Shown here piece by piece: positions 53,732-64,000 of a stretch of DNA of 64,000 nt (its first letter is position 1; each line of letters starts with the position of its first letter). The position numbers and the translations under genes were made by a program. The notes under the pieces were generated by a model. The model did no database searches and had not been told where the DNA came from. It saw only the letters and a list, made by a program, of their open reading frames with translations. The DNA is from Calliphora vicina (taxonomy: Eukaryota; Arthropoda; Insecta; Diptera; Calliphoridae), in contig NC_088783.1 in the NCBI RefSeq assembly GCF_958450345.1, forward strand, positions 100,931,302 to 100,995,301, given 5' to 3'.

Positions 53732-55187
53732 CAGTGGGGAAACTGGAAATAAATCTGTAACTTCTAAACGGATTTTAATCCGATTTTAATAAAATTTCCC
53801 TCAATCTGAAAATAAGCGAATTCACTTAATTCTCAATAAATTCGAAAATAATCCATCGATTTTTATGATCGATATCTTATTTTGTTCCTATTACATGTGG
53901 CTTTACGATAAATCTAAACAATTTCTGAAGTTTTCGATATTTCATGATTTTTTTAAAACAAAGAAATTGGATATTTTTACATAAAAAATATATTTTTTGC
54001 TTCAATTTGTTATTATAACTCCGAAATTACTGAGCCGATTAAAACGCAATACATATACGTAAAAATTTGTACATAGCTTGGGGAAAATGTTTTCAACATT
54101 CAATCCATAGAAAGAAGAACATTGTTGGAAATAAATCTGGCATAGACAAGGACTATGAGAGTTTATGTTATTAAAATGGGCCCTACAAATGCTACAGGGT
54201 AACATCGACAAAAAAAATTTTTTTGTTTCCCATCCGATTTTTATATTTTCGGAAAGAATTCGCTTATGCAATATTTTTGAAGGACGTAGTTTTAAAGTGG
54301 CATATTTTTGAATCTAATGAGATATCTAATCTAATTGTAAGACCAAAAATTAACTTATCTAAATAAAAAAATATTTCGCAATACATGTGGATCAAATTGT
54401 TCCTAATATTTGCAATCGTATTAAAATTTTTATATAAATTTTAGTTTTTAAAACTCAATAAATATGTAATATGTAATAAAATATTTATTTATTAACCAAA
54501 CTCAATGAAATTTTCAACGTTTTGTTAAATTTGTAATTCTTAATAACAAAGTGTAAAAAAACTTGTAAAAAGATCAAAGAGAATACCGCAATTCCTCAAA
54601 ATTGAAGCGAAAATCCCAAACATTTTATTTTTTTACAATTTTGCTCATAGGGTCGACATTTTCTTTGGGGCTGGGAAAATACTTTGGCGATAAATAGGGA
54701 ATACATCAAGCTTTCCAGAGCTGCATTACGTTTTCTGATACCAGATTTAGGATTTTACAACAGTTGAAATTTTGATAAAAAAAATATATCAAATTCCAAA
54801 GGGCAAAAATATGACATGTCTTTTATACAAAAATGTTCTCCGTAAAGATACCTTACAGAAAAACATAAAATTGTTTTACGTTCATAAAGAACATTTTGTT
54901 TAAATAAAAAAAGAGTTAAGTCACCTTTTCGCCCACTACTATCTATTTTTTAATGTTTAATTTGAAAATCGTTTATTTTTAGATCCGTAATAGATATTGA
55001 TCTGAAATCTTTTATATATAATTGGAAATTTAGTTGTCTAACTAAAAACTAAATTTTAATTGTTAAATTTTAATATCTAAAACCTATATATAACTTTCAA
55101 TTCACATCAAGAAAAAATTTTATTAAAATCGGACTATCCGCTTAGAAGTTACAGATTTATTTCCACTTTTTTCCAATTTCCCCACTG
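53732..55187. mobile_element. 1456-bp TA-flanked element, Tc1/mariner-type ends
   Basis: The left end CAGTGGGGAAACTGGAAATA and the right end, inverted, CAGTGGGGAAATTGGAAAAA share the following AAATAAATCTGTAACTTCTA, CCGATTTTAATAAAATTT blocks, a terminal repeat of about 80 bp with small gaps. TA flanks each end (53730-53731, 55188-55189). A partial end of the same family is at 45974. The body is AT-rich and I see no transposase, so it is non-autonomous or decayed. Confidence 0.8.
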
Positions 55188-55189
55188 TA

Positions 55190-56270
55190 AAAAAATGAAT
55201 TGTCGTGACTGAAAAGTATTAAATATTTTTATTGCTACAAAGTGCTTTATTACGAGTACAATTGTCACTCATTGTGTTGAGTTTTTTTTGTAACATGTAA
55301 TTGAATAACAAAATCTCAAACACTTGAATAAATATATTTAATAAATTATTTCCATGGAAATTTCAAACACTTAATATAATTCTTTAACCTCTTCAGACCG
55401 TGAGTGCACATTAGAGTGGGTCGGTCTTCATACACAAAAATAAAGTTGAGCCTGTCAGCCCCCTATCATTAAAGATTAGTTAAAGGTAATGCCAGAAATG
55501 TAAAAAATATTTTTTTTTGCCATGCCTCAAAAAGAATCATAGCCATTTGCAGGCCGATAATATTTGTAATTAAATGTAAAAGATGATGGGGCATGTCTAA
55601 TCACCACATTATATCGATCTGATCAAAATTATATAAACTTTGTTTCATTTAACAAAATTCTGTTAAATACGAAGGAGTATTATTATACAAAAAATAAAAA
55701 CCTTTAGTTGATTTTTTTTATACATATTTTGTTTTGAAAAAATTAAATTTTCAATTGTTGTTTGAATAAATTAAAATTGCTGAGTGAGTTTTATTGAAAA
55801 AATATGGGAAGAAACTTTTTTTTTAAATTTTTTAGAATTACAGACAGAAAAAAACAAGACCTGATGGTTTGTGGTCTAAATAGGAACTAAATTTTATTTA
55901 CAAAATTTCTAACATAAAAACTTATCAACTATGTAGAAAAAAATGTGTGTGAAAAGTCTTATCAGAAAACATTCCGGTAATACATTGTGTATTTTATGGA
56001 CAGCCATAATACCACACAATCAAAATATATTGAGTGCATTTTCATGCAACCTGATCGTGCATTCGTCACAATCAGATGTCACACATAAACCTTAAATTAA
56101 TAAATTATTTTATAGCTAACAAAACCTTTTACATAAACATTAAGTTTTATAGAATTTTCAAATTACATTTGTAATCTTATATCGACATTTTATTCCTCAT
56201 GCATTGTTTTCTATTTTAAATTTAAAATACGTTTAATATGATTGAACAGACTTACAGGGACTCCTAATTA
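55190..56270. other. AT-rich DNA without recognised features
   Basis: A CTTCAGACCGTGAGTGCACA stretch near 55393 is less AT-rich, but it has no partner and no frame. Nothing is called. Confidence 0.45.
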
Positions 56271-56900
56271 TAACCTTCACCTTCGTGAGAAGGGTATATA
56301 TACAAAGTTTGTCATTCCGTTTGTAATTTCCACAATATAATTTTCCGATATATATTCTGGATCCTTATAGATAGCGGAGTCGATAAAGCCATGTCCATCT
56401 GTCTGTCTGTCTGTTGAAATCAATTTTCTGAAGACCCCAGATATCTTCGGGATCCAAATCTTCAATAATTCTGTCAGACATGATTTCGAGAAGATTCCTA
56501 TTTAAAATCAGCAAAATCGGTCCACAATGGCTTAGGAAAAAACCAGGACAGCCTCGATTTTTGACCTATATCTGGATAAATAAGTCATTAATATAGACAA
56601 TATGGATATCTAATGATATATATTTAAAAGACCTTTGCAACGACGTATATATGACCATAGTAAATTGGATATACAATGTATCAAAATCAAAATATATTTT
56701 TTAATACGAATTTTTTTTCCACCAAAAAAATTTTTTTTTTTAAATTTTAAAAATTAAAAAAAAAATTTTTAAATAACAATTCGAAAAAAAATGTTTTCCA
56801 AAAAATGAAAAAGACAACTTTGGAAAAAAAAATTTTGTTTACCTAAAAATATTTAAAAATATAAGATTCGGCACAGCCGAATATAGCTGTCTTACTTGTT
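56271..56900 (-). mobile_element. GTCY-tract (mini-me-like) element
   Basis: It runs from CCTTCACCTTCGTGAGAAGG to GCACAGCCGAATATAGCTGT and CTTACTTGTT, with three GTCT units, GACCCCAGATATCTTCGGGA, and a worn TTGGATATACAATGTATCAA in place of TTGGACCTACAATGGGTCAA. The overall layout is as in 34851-35676. Confidence 0.7.
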
Positions 56901-56904
56901 TTTT

Positions 56905-58025
56905 ACTAACAATATTTAGTCAATTTTTTCAATATTTGGAATTTCTCATGGAAAGATAGCGAAATATTATATATTTTTGGGCCGATTTTGATGAAACTTA
57001 AGAAAAATATAAAATGAAGTCTAGTATTCACAATAACAGTACAAAAATGGAAATTAACCCTTAATAGCACTTGGGGTCCAAATGACCCTCAACTTTTAAA
57101 ATCACGAAAAACACATTCATTTTGACCCCAATTACTCTTAAGGGTTAATTTCAATTTTTGTACTGTTATTGTGAATACTAGACTTCATTTTATATTTTTC
57201 TTAAGTTTCATCAAAATCGGCCCAAAAATATATAATATTTCGCTATCTTTCCATGAAAATTCCAAATATTGAAAAAATTGACCTTTGACCTTCACGATTT
57301 AAGCGTTAAGGTTTTCCGATTTTAGTAAAACTTTCATACTATATTTAAAATTACCTGGACTATATTATTCTGAATAGCTTTTACTTAAAAATCATTACAG
57401 TAAGGAAATTCTGGTCATTCCCCAAAATTTGGCCAAAAAATTAGTTTTTCTCGAAAATCGCAAAATTTATATCGCAGGTACGGAAAAACTATAGGAGGTA
57501 TTGACATACTTTTTTCACATTTTTATTCCCTATTATGTTGTTAATAAATCCCCATGTGATGATCAAAAAATTCTGAAATTTGTTTAACAAAATTTTTAAA
57601 AATTTGAAATTGGAGTTTTGAAACTGCCGTTAAAAAAATTTAATTTTTTTGGTCATACCTGCGAATAGGTTAACGGTATCCTACGAGGACAAAAACTCAT
57701 ATACAAGTAAATATGGATATATTTTAAGTAAAAATAAGCTTTTATTTTAATATTTCTCAAAATATGTTAATTTTGTTCATAAATTTCTTGTTCTAGTGGC
57801 CTGAGACACGTTAATGGCCTGGCGATTGTTTAATAACTTTAACATTTTTTCACCAATTTTTGTCTTTTATAACTTATTATAACGACAATTACGTACACAT
57901 TTCGATTCTTTTAAATTAAATTGTAAAAGTCATTATTTAATGGCAAAATTTTTACAAAAACTGAAAAAATTGCGTATTTTCCCCTTGTAAATGCACCTCA
58001 AAACTTCAGCGTCGTTGCGCCACCA
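56905..58025. mobile_element. Long inverted-repeat (foldback-like) element 3
   Basis: Segments 56920-57090 and 57119-57290 are inverse copies around a short centre (ACTTGGGGTCCAAATGACC near 57071-57089). The right arm then continues alone to about 58025 through the same sequence as elements 1 and 2. It appears cut on the left by the neighbouring GTCY element. The tip CCCCTTGTAAATGCACCTCA matches the inverse of 37830-37850. Confidence 0.7.
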
Positions 58026-58160
58026 GTTAACGTTATCCTATCATCCTAATATTTTACACAACGTGTTTCTACAATACATAGAACAATTCTAGAGGGGGGG
58101 ACGGCCTGTACCTAGAAAGTTTTTTTCGTCCATACAATCTTGGAGCACTCTAGTGTGCAT

Positions 58161-58853
58161 CATTGTTGCCATTTTAGAAATGAAGAAAAGCGTCAAGTGT
58201 ATAGTAAAAACGGGTAAGAAGGGTAAAAAAAAATACGAAAAAGAGAGTAAAAAGCGCCAGGAGAAAAAAGTAAAATTTTAACAAAAAAAATTGAAAATTT
58301 ATTTTTTCACTTGCTAATAACACAAACAAAACGGGTAAAAGGGGTAAAATTGGCACTCAAAATAATGATACATTTTTAATTAAATTATTTATTTTATTAT
58401 TTACTTAGGATTAAACAAAACCTTAACATAAAATAACAATTCAATAAAAAACGAAATAATACATCTTTTTAATAATCAACATCATCACCGATTTTAATCA
58501 AATACTGAGGGTGCAAATTGTCCTACTCGTAATCGAAATAAATTTCAAACGCAATCATTATAATTTTCTATACATTTTATTCGATATCAAATAAAAGAAT
58601 ACCAAAAATTAAAAAACGCACGTTCGAATAAGTATCTGATCGTGTTCTACTGCGGTAATTAGCAGTCTTTTATAAGTTTGATTTGTTACAAAATCACATG
58701 GTTTTAACAAAAAGCACCAAAAGAGCCACAAAATATGGAAAAAGTGTAAAAAAATACCCTTTTCTTAGAAAGGGTATTTGGAAAAAATAAAAGGGTAACG
58801 ACACCAAAAAAGCGTCATAAAATACACAATAAAGCGTCAAAATGGCAACACTG
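58161..58853. mobile_element. 693-bp hAT-like element, first of two at one target
   Basis: The ends CATTGTTGCCATTTT and, inverted, CAGTGTTGCCATTTT are terminal repeats. GTGTGCAT flanks it on both sides (58153-58160, 58854-58861). AAAAGCGTC motifs recur near the ends. CAGTGTTGCC is a common hAT tip. No transposase is visible. Confidence 0.9.
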
Positions 58854-58861
58854 GTGTGCAT

Positions 58862-59199
58862 CAAGGCATATTTAACCAGGTGGCAGCGTAACGCCAGCTG
58901 ACTATTTTTTGCTCTACTCGTGTTTTGCCTTGTGAAATGTCAAAAGCTTGTTTACAAAAATTTTTAAATTTGTTATAAGATTAAAAAGATTATTTTATAT
59001 TTAAAAAAGTGAGTATTTGTCACCGAGTTATGTGTATAAAATATTTAAAAGTGTTAAAAAAAACAATTTCATTTATAAAAGTGCGTTTTTGTGAATTTTT
59101 TTTTGACGCTTTACACGGTTTTGCACAAACAAAAATGATTATTGTTCTTGTATTGTTGTAATTGTTGTAGTTACGCTGCCACCTTGTTAATACATCTTG
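58862..59199. mobile_element. 338-bp hAT-like MITE, second at the same target
   Basis: The ends CAAGGCATATTTAACCAGGT and, inverted, CAAGATGTATTAACAAGGTG continue through GGCAGCGTAAC. GTGTGCAT flanks it on both sides (58854-58861, 59200-59207); the left copy is also the right duplication of the previous element. There is no coding. Confidence 0.9.
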
Positions 59200-59287
59200 G
59201 TGTGCATGCTTTAGTCCCCTTTTACAATGCAGAAATTTAAAGGCAGACATACGAATTTTGTTGGCGAGGGGTTGAAGAGGTAGAGTG

Positions 59288-59706
59288 CAAGGTATATTAA
59301 TTATAAGGTAGTGTCATCGGTGAATTCAGAATACCGAGCGAATTGGTTATATTTTTTTATATGTAGTTTGACATTGTGCCTGCATTTGAATTGGCTGGCA
59401 GGGAAAAATGTCAAAAACAGTTCACAAATAAATCAAAGCGAATTTTTGTTAAACAAAAAATGTTTATAAATTTGAATCTGTTTGTAATTTAATTTGATGT
59501 TTTTAAAAATAAAACTAATTTCGTGTAGTATTATTATTGGTTTTAAAACATAAACGAATTTAACAGCAAAACAAAGTTTGACATTTACAAAATGTAAACA
59601 AAGTTTGACATTTATAATGCACTACGGCGAAAAATGAACATAGTAGCAAAAAACGATCAGCTGGTCTGATAACACTACCTTATAATTAATATACATATGT
59701 ACCTTG
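59288..59706. mobile_element. 419-bp hAT-like MITE with perfect duplication
   Basis: The ends CAAGGTATATTAATTATAAG and, inverted, CAAGGTACATATGTATATTA share the TATATTAATTATAAGGTAGT block, offset by a short insertion. GTAGAGTG flanks both sides (59280-59287, 59707-59714). The inside includes ACAAAGTTTGACATTTA repeats near 59573-59613. Confidence 0.9.
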
Positions 59707-59733
59707 GTAGAGTGTATTTTACACAGGTTTAGG

Positions 59734-59972
59734 CAAGGCGTATTAACAAGGTGAGTGGATAAAATCAGCTGTTTCTTAATTCGCTGTGGTTTTATGTACA
59801 CTATATGTCAAACTTTATTTACGTTTACATTTGTTATTGTAAATAACATAGTAATATTTTAATTCGCCTTGATTTTGACATTTACCGTACATTTTAACAA
59901 AAACAAATTGCCTGTTGTTTTTGCATTGTTGTATTTGTTGCCGGGACGCACTCACCTTGTTAATACGCCTTG
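59734..59972. mobile_element. 239-bp hAT-like MITE with perfect duplication
   Basis: The ends CAAGGCGTATTAACAAGGTG and, inverted, the identical 20 bases. GGTTTAGG flanks both sides (59726-59733, 59973-59980). Identical terminal repeats suggest a recent insertion. It has no coding. Confidence 0.95.
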
Positions 59973-60047
59973 GGTTTAGGTTAGTTCAAAAGAGAATGAG
60001 AAAAATGTCTGCCTTTCAATTTCTGCATTGTAAAAGGGGATTAAGGA

Positions 60048-60647
60048 ATATTTATATTTTAAATTTCAACTCATTCGGATCATACTTGGATTTTTGGCGA
60101 TTTTTTTAAAAAATGTGAGACCCGAGGTGGCGTTTAATTTTGCTAATTTTGCGTAAAGACCTTCATTTACAACTTTGGTATCTTTGCTGACCCCCACTGA
60201 AATTTTTCTGCAAAAGTTTTCGTAGAATATATTAATCCCTAAATGTCCTGTTTGAAAGGACTTTTTTGTTTGTCTCGAAAAAAGGGTCGAATTGACCTCT
60301 AAAGAGAGGAGATAGAGGGTTAAAATCTTACACGATCAATAAATTATGCAAAAATATGCTCTAACAAATCGATGGCATTTTACAGCAAAATTAGCGATTC
60401 GGATAGATAATTAGTATATATTGTATTTGGACGTTCGAGAAAAAATATGCAATTGCATATAAATCCGCCCCCTAGTGAAGACACATTTGGTGACAAACTT
60501 TTCACTTTAATTTTTTATTTTTAGGGCATTATGACATGATACCTGACCAAATATATAATGTACTAATATCGAATAAAATAAACTAACATAAATACGATGT
60601 CCCAATCCATATAAACAGCGCTATGACGACAATGTTTTATCTACATA
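60048..60647. other. AT-rich DNA with a hAT-related scrap
   Basis: TATGCAAAAATATGCTCTAA with CAAATCGATGGCA (60345-60378) resembles 17744-17805 in the hAT element. AAAAATATGCAATTGCATAT lies at 60441. The rest shows nothing. Confidence 0.45.
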
Positions 60648-61180
60648 CAGTGAATGTCACTTAAAATCGTACACCATCGTAGTCATTAGTTTTAGTAAGT
60701 TGATGTTTTGGAAATATTTTAAAATGCTATTTTTATATTGTGTGTGCTATTACCTATCAGAAAATTGGGTATAATTTTAATTGCCCTTATCCACAAATAA
60801 AAAAATTGGGTAAGACTGTCAGTGCCCAGAATATCAACGCTTCATTTAAAATCGTAAAAGCACTAAAAAATAGCAAATGATACCCTACAAAGTATTAGGA
60901 TTATTTAATATTAACATTTTTTTTAATTTTTAAAGTTTTAATTATAATTTAATATAATTGTACGAATTTAAGTGAAATATGAATTTTGTGATGTTCTTTA
61001 ATTTTCATCAATATTCTTTAACGAATTGAGGTTTTGTTAACTTTTTTGTTGAAATACATATTTTTTTGTTCCAATTAATAAAATTACTTTTAATTTTTTA
61101 TATAATCACCTATTATTGCCCGTATAATTTCATAATATTTAAAAAAAAATATGTTGTACGATTTTGAGTGACACTCACTG
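60648..61180. mobile_element. 533-bp TA-flanked MITE, Tc1/mariner-type ends
   Basis: The ends CAGTGAATGTCACTTAAAAT and, inverted, CAGTGAGTGTCACTCAAAAT continue with CGTACA. TA flanks both (60646-60647, 61181-61182). A further TTTAAAATCGTAAAA copy of the subterminal motif lies near 60844. It has no transposase. Confidence 0.8.
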
Positions 61181-61454
61181 TATGTATTAAGGTGTAGCGA
61201 TAACGTATGAATGGAATTTTCAATGGAATAGCGATATAAAGTTGATTTATAATGAGTAAGTTAAACGTACGAAAGATTACTTACATATTTTGATGTTTTG
61301 AGGTGCCCCAACACAATTGAAAATCAAAAAATTGCCTATTTTTCATATGGTCATTAAACAACCTTATACTTTATAAACTTTAGTTTATGTTGAATAAAAA
61401 ATATTTTTATGTATTTTTAGGTCAATATAATTTTATCCAATAATTAAAAAAAAA

Positions 61455-62670
61455 AACACATTTTTACTTGAAAAACTCTGCTACAAAATGACACTTTTTG
61501 TCAGAACTTGAAAAGTGAGCTAATGGGTGTTATAGGCCTAGGTGAGGACATACTAAAACCGTCTTCAAAGATTTTGAAACACCCTCAAAATTTGGAGTTA
61601 TTTTGAAAAAAACGGTTTTAGGGTTGGTCGTAGTACTTTAGTACCTCTAACTCACACATTTTTAGACCGATTTCAAAATTTTAAAGAACTGTGGATAGAC
61701 AAAGATTTAATTAAGCTTTCCTTTTATGTAGGCATGAAATGTATATTTCAAGAAATTGTTTAAGTTTTTATAAAAAGTTTAAATTTGATTTTATTTTTTT
61801 TTCGTAATTTTTCAAATTCAACAATAGTTATTTTAAATTTTTTCTATGAAAACCAATTTTTTTGCACAGCGTTTTAAAGACAATTTTATTTACACAAAAA
61901 CGTAACATTACTTATTAAAATCGGTATATATTTGCAAAAGTTATTAAACTTTTTCGAAAAATGTTCAAAAAATTTTACAAATATTATTATACCCTTCACC
62001 TTCGTGAGAAGGTGAAGCAAAATCCGTCCATAAATAACGGAGATATGAGCAAAAAACCGGGACAACCTCGATTTTTGACCTATTTTTGATCTATATATGG
62101 ATTACTAAGTCATTAATATAGACAATATGGATATCTAATGATATATATTTCAAAGTCCATTGCAACGATGTAGATAAGGCTATTGTAAGTTGGACCTACA
62201 ATGGGTCAAAATCGGGAAAAATATTTTTTGACCGATTTTTTCATTAATACTAAAAAACGTATTAATGAAAAGTTGAATAACTTTTACAGTTTTCATCCGA
62301 TTTGATAAATTAAACCATGTCTTGTTAAGAACTAAATTTTCTTTATACATTGATATACATTTTTAAAAGCTTTCATATCAAAATCATCAATGAAAAGCGA
62401 CTAAAATTAAAAAAGTTGATAAATTTTGTTTTGTTTTCAGATACTCTTAACAAACACAACACCTATAACTTACAAATGTATCAATAAATGCATGTAATGT
62501 AAAAACTGACTGAGTTATAGGTCAATAAGTTGACGAATATCACTGAAAACGGTTTTTTTAGAATAACTTTGGAATTTGAGGGTGTTTCTGAAATTTTCGG
62601 CACAATTTGTAATGTACTCAGCAAGACCTATAACCTACGTTAGGTCGTTTTCCAAGTATTTTTTTCCAAC
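61455..62670. mobile_element. Foldback-like inverted repeat enclosing a GTCY fragment
   Basis: GAAACACCCTCAAAATTTGG with AGTTATTTTGAAAAAAACGG (61579-61617) recurs inverted at 62547-62590. Outside it, TATAGGCCTAGGTGAGGACA pairs with the inverse of 62610-62637. The middle holds the GTCY fragment 61987-62240. The arms are diverged and the ends approximate. Confidence 0.6.
61987..62240 (-). mobile_element. GTCY-tract (mini-me-like) element fragment
   Basis: It has the end TTATACCCTTCACCTTCGTG, then jumps over the GTCY half to ATCCGTCCATAAATAACGGA, CAATATGGATATCTAATGAT and TTGGACCTACAATGGGTCAA. Confidence 0.65.
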
Positions 62671-63640
62671 CCACATATGCCGAAGTGGGTATTTTTATAC
62701 CCAATCCACAAAATCGTACTTGTAGCTTAGGAAAGTGGGCCTAATCACTTGGTTATTTTTTTACTGATAGAGGACATCCAAGGCTACTAGACATAAGGAG
62801 GGCATTGGGGACTTCCACTCCCCCCGTTTTCTAGAGCCATTTATTTTTGTATTATTATAATGATATGGGGGAACCTCTATATATACGATCCACCAAATGA
62901 ATTTTTTTGTGTATATTTAGGAGTTAAATAAGCAACTTTTAACAGGTATTCCAAAGCGATTACGAAAAATAATAAAAATCGCTCCACCCTAATATGTCTC
63001 TTTCTTTGTCTCTTTCTTTCAGAATAGAATAAAGCGATTTACTTTTACACACAATGAATAAGGTACGAAAATTATTGTATCTTTCTGATCTGATTATGAC
63101 ATTTCGAAACGTCAAAATTGTCACGTTTGTATACTTTGTGCTTACACCGAATTACAAGCTCTAAATATGAATTATTTAGTATTTATACCAGAATAGTTTC
63201 TCTGATTCTCATAATATTAAGGAGGATGATATTTATGATACCAAATATGATTAAAAAAAACTTAATAAAGATCGTATTAACAAGTTGTAATATAACATTT
63301 TTTTTTTTTGTTTTGTATTTCAACCAGGCATTGCAAATAAAATTTAGGTATCAAAATAATATTCAAATAGTACATTTTGCCAACCTCAGAGTCCTAAATA
63401 TATTAAAGATTTTCTTTATAAAATACTATACAACGCAACCTTTTTTATGGAATACTAGCGGATACCCAGCGTGTGCTACTACGCTAAAAATTCTTTATTA
63501 ATAGAGGGGTTTTATAATCAAAAATTTTCTACCATATTAATGTACAAAAAATATATTTTTGAAAGAAAAGTACCAAAAAAATTATCAATTATATGTTCAA
63601 ATTTCAAAAAAGTTCATTTGAATTTTATTTAGAAAGATTA
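62671..63640. other. AT-rich DNA without recognised features
   Basis: A 127-residue frame (63118-63501) is rich in Ile, Leu, Phe and Tyr, as chance frames in AT-rich DNA are, and has no motif. ACTAGCGGATACCCAGCGTG near 63455 resembles the openings of the short repeats at 15796 and 43750. Confidence 0.4.
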
Positions 63641-64000
63641 CCATTCCTTTTTTTTTTTTTTTTTTTTTTTCATCATTTATTTATTGTATCTTCATTATTT
63701 AATGAACTAACAATAAGTGGTTCAAATCTTATATCTAATATTATTATTTAATTAGTCCAGCCAGTGCCGGACGAAAAAATTTTGTGTTCATGGTTGTTTT
63801 GGTTAAATTGGCATTCTTCCTTCTAGATTAGGTCTGCTGTGTCCCTCCTTCTTAATCGAGTGTGGCCACGGTTATCTAATATGTTGCGGGCCAGCGGGTT
63901 TGGGTGAACTTAAGTTTTTTTAAATATTTTTGTACGTTTTTCGAGATTTCAGTTTTTACAATGGGCACGTTTAGAACTTTGTGTATATTCGCGTTTTTGA
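63641..64000 (-). mobile_element. 3' end of a jockey-like LINE, running off the window
   Basis: A 30-base T run (63641-63670) is the poly-A tail on the minus strand. The 3' UTR follows, shared with 31731-31870. On the minus strand HPNPLARNILDNRGHTRLRR with RDTADLI and a stop (about 63825-63908) is the end of ORF2; jockey-type ORF2 proteins end with such an H-x-N-x-L-A ... L-x-R motif. The body lies beyond the window. Confidence 0.8.

Larger units (their letters stand above)
59213..60047. repeat. Host hairpin arms around two later MITEs
   Basis: GTCCCCTTTTACAATGCAGA with AATTTAAAGGCAGACAT (59216-59252) recurs inverted at 60006-60042 with one or two changes. Without the MITEs at 59288 and 59734 the loop would be about 95 bp. 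It may itself be a MITE of about 170 bp, TTA-flanked, but the ends are not certain. Confidence 0.65.

Noticed and set aside
63118..63501. A 127-residue frame near the right end
   Set aside because: Composition is that expected of chance frames in AT-rich DNA; no domain, repeat partner or splice context.

Overview
The window is about 64 kb of very AT-rich DNA with no prokaryotic features and no intact host gene that I can recognise. Intron-like exon borders, jockey-type LINEs, mariner, P-like, Transib-like and hAT-like elements, Helitrons, a Ty3/gypsy family and many copies of a dispersed element with a GTCT/GTCC tract (as in the dipteran mini-me elements) all point to a fly genome, probably a higher (calyptrate) dipteran. 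The species is an inference. The best reading is an intergenic or intronic repeat graveyard.

Layout. 1-1.9 kb: plain AT-rich DNA. 1.9-6.6 kb: a broken gypsy-type element (LTR, gag fragment, dead protease, integrase tail) facing a second LTR in inverted orientation. The LTRs are interrupted by a 414-bp MITE, a 182-bp MITE and a Transib-like element. 6.6-7.3 kb: decayed exons of a SAM-like gene. 7.6-13.9 kb: a solo LTR, MITEs, and a large GTCY element that carries a hAT MITE, a long inverted repeat and a higher-order tandem repeat. 15.8-25.8 kb: GTCY elements, a hAT element, a Helitron, a jockey-like LINE and dispersed repeats. 26.2-28.6 kb: MITEs, one holding a solo LTR that itself holds a Helitron. 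29.8-32.9 kb: LINE fragments. 33.8-34.5 kb: a P-like element with a THAP-like start. 34.9-35.7 kb: the most complete GTCY element. 37.2-38.9 kb: an LTR scrap, a Tc1/mariner-like transposase relic and a 1-kb foldback. 40-45 kb: small MITEs and a solo LTR. 46.3-48.7 kb: the better gypsy copy. 50.7-52.3 kb: a mariner relic with a hAT MITE in it. 53.7-63 kb: a TA-flanked element, a foldback, four hAT-like MITEs within 1.9 kb and another TA-flanked element. The window ends inside the 3' end of a jockey-like LINE.

The gypsy fragments belong to one family. The LTR body (TGTTACG...CGTAACA) is shared by three solo LTRs and two internal copies. Both internal copies run directly from the protease region to the integrase C-terminal tail, with the reverse transcriptase, RNase H and integrase core missing, so they look like non-autonomous derivatives that would need enzymes from elsewhere. 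The better copy has a tRNA-Leu-type primer site, a SAP-like motif, a coiled coil, a gag core, a zinc knuckle and an aspartic protease. Several nested insertions can be ordered in time from exact target-site duplications.

No operon, CRISPR array, tRNA, rRNA or confident cellular gene is visible. All calls come from reading the sequence by eye; no database search was run.
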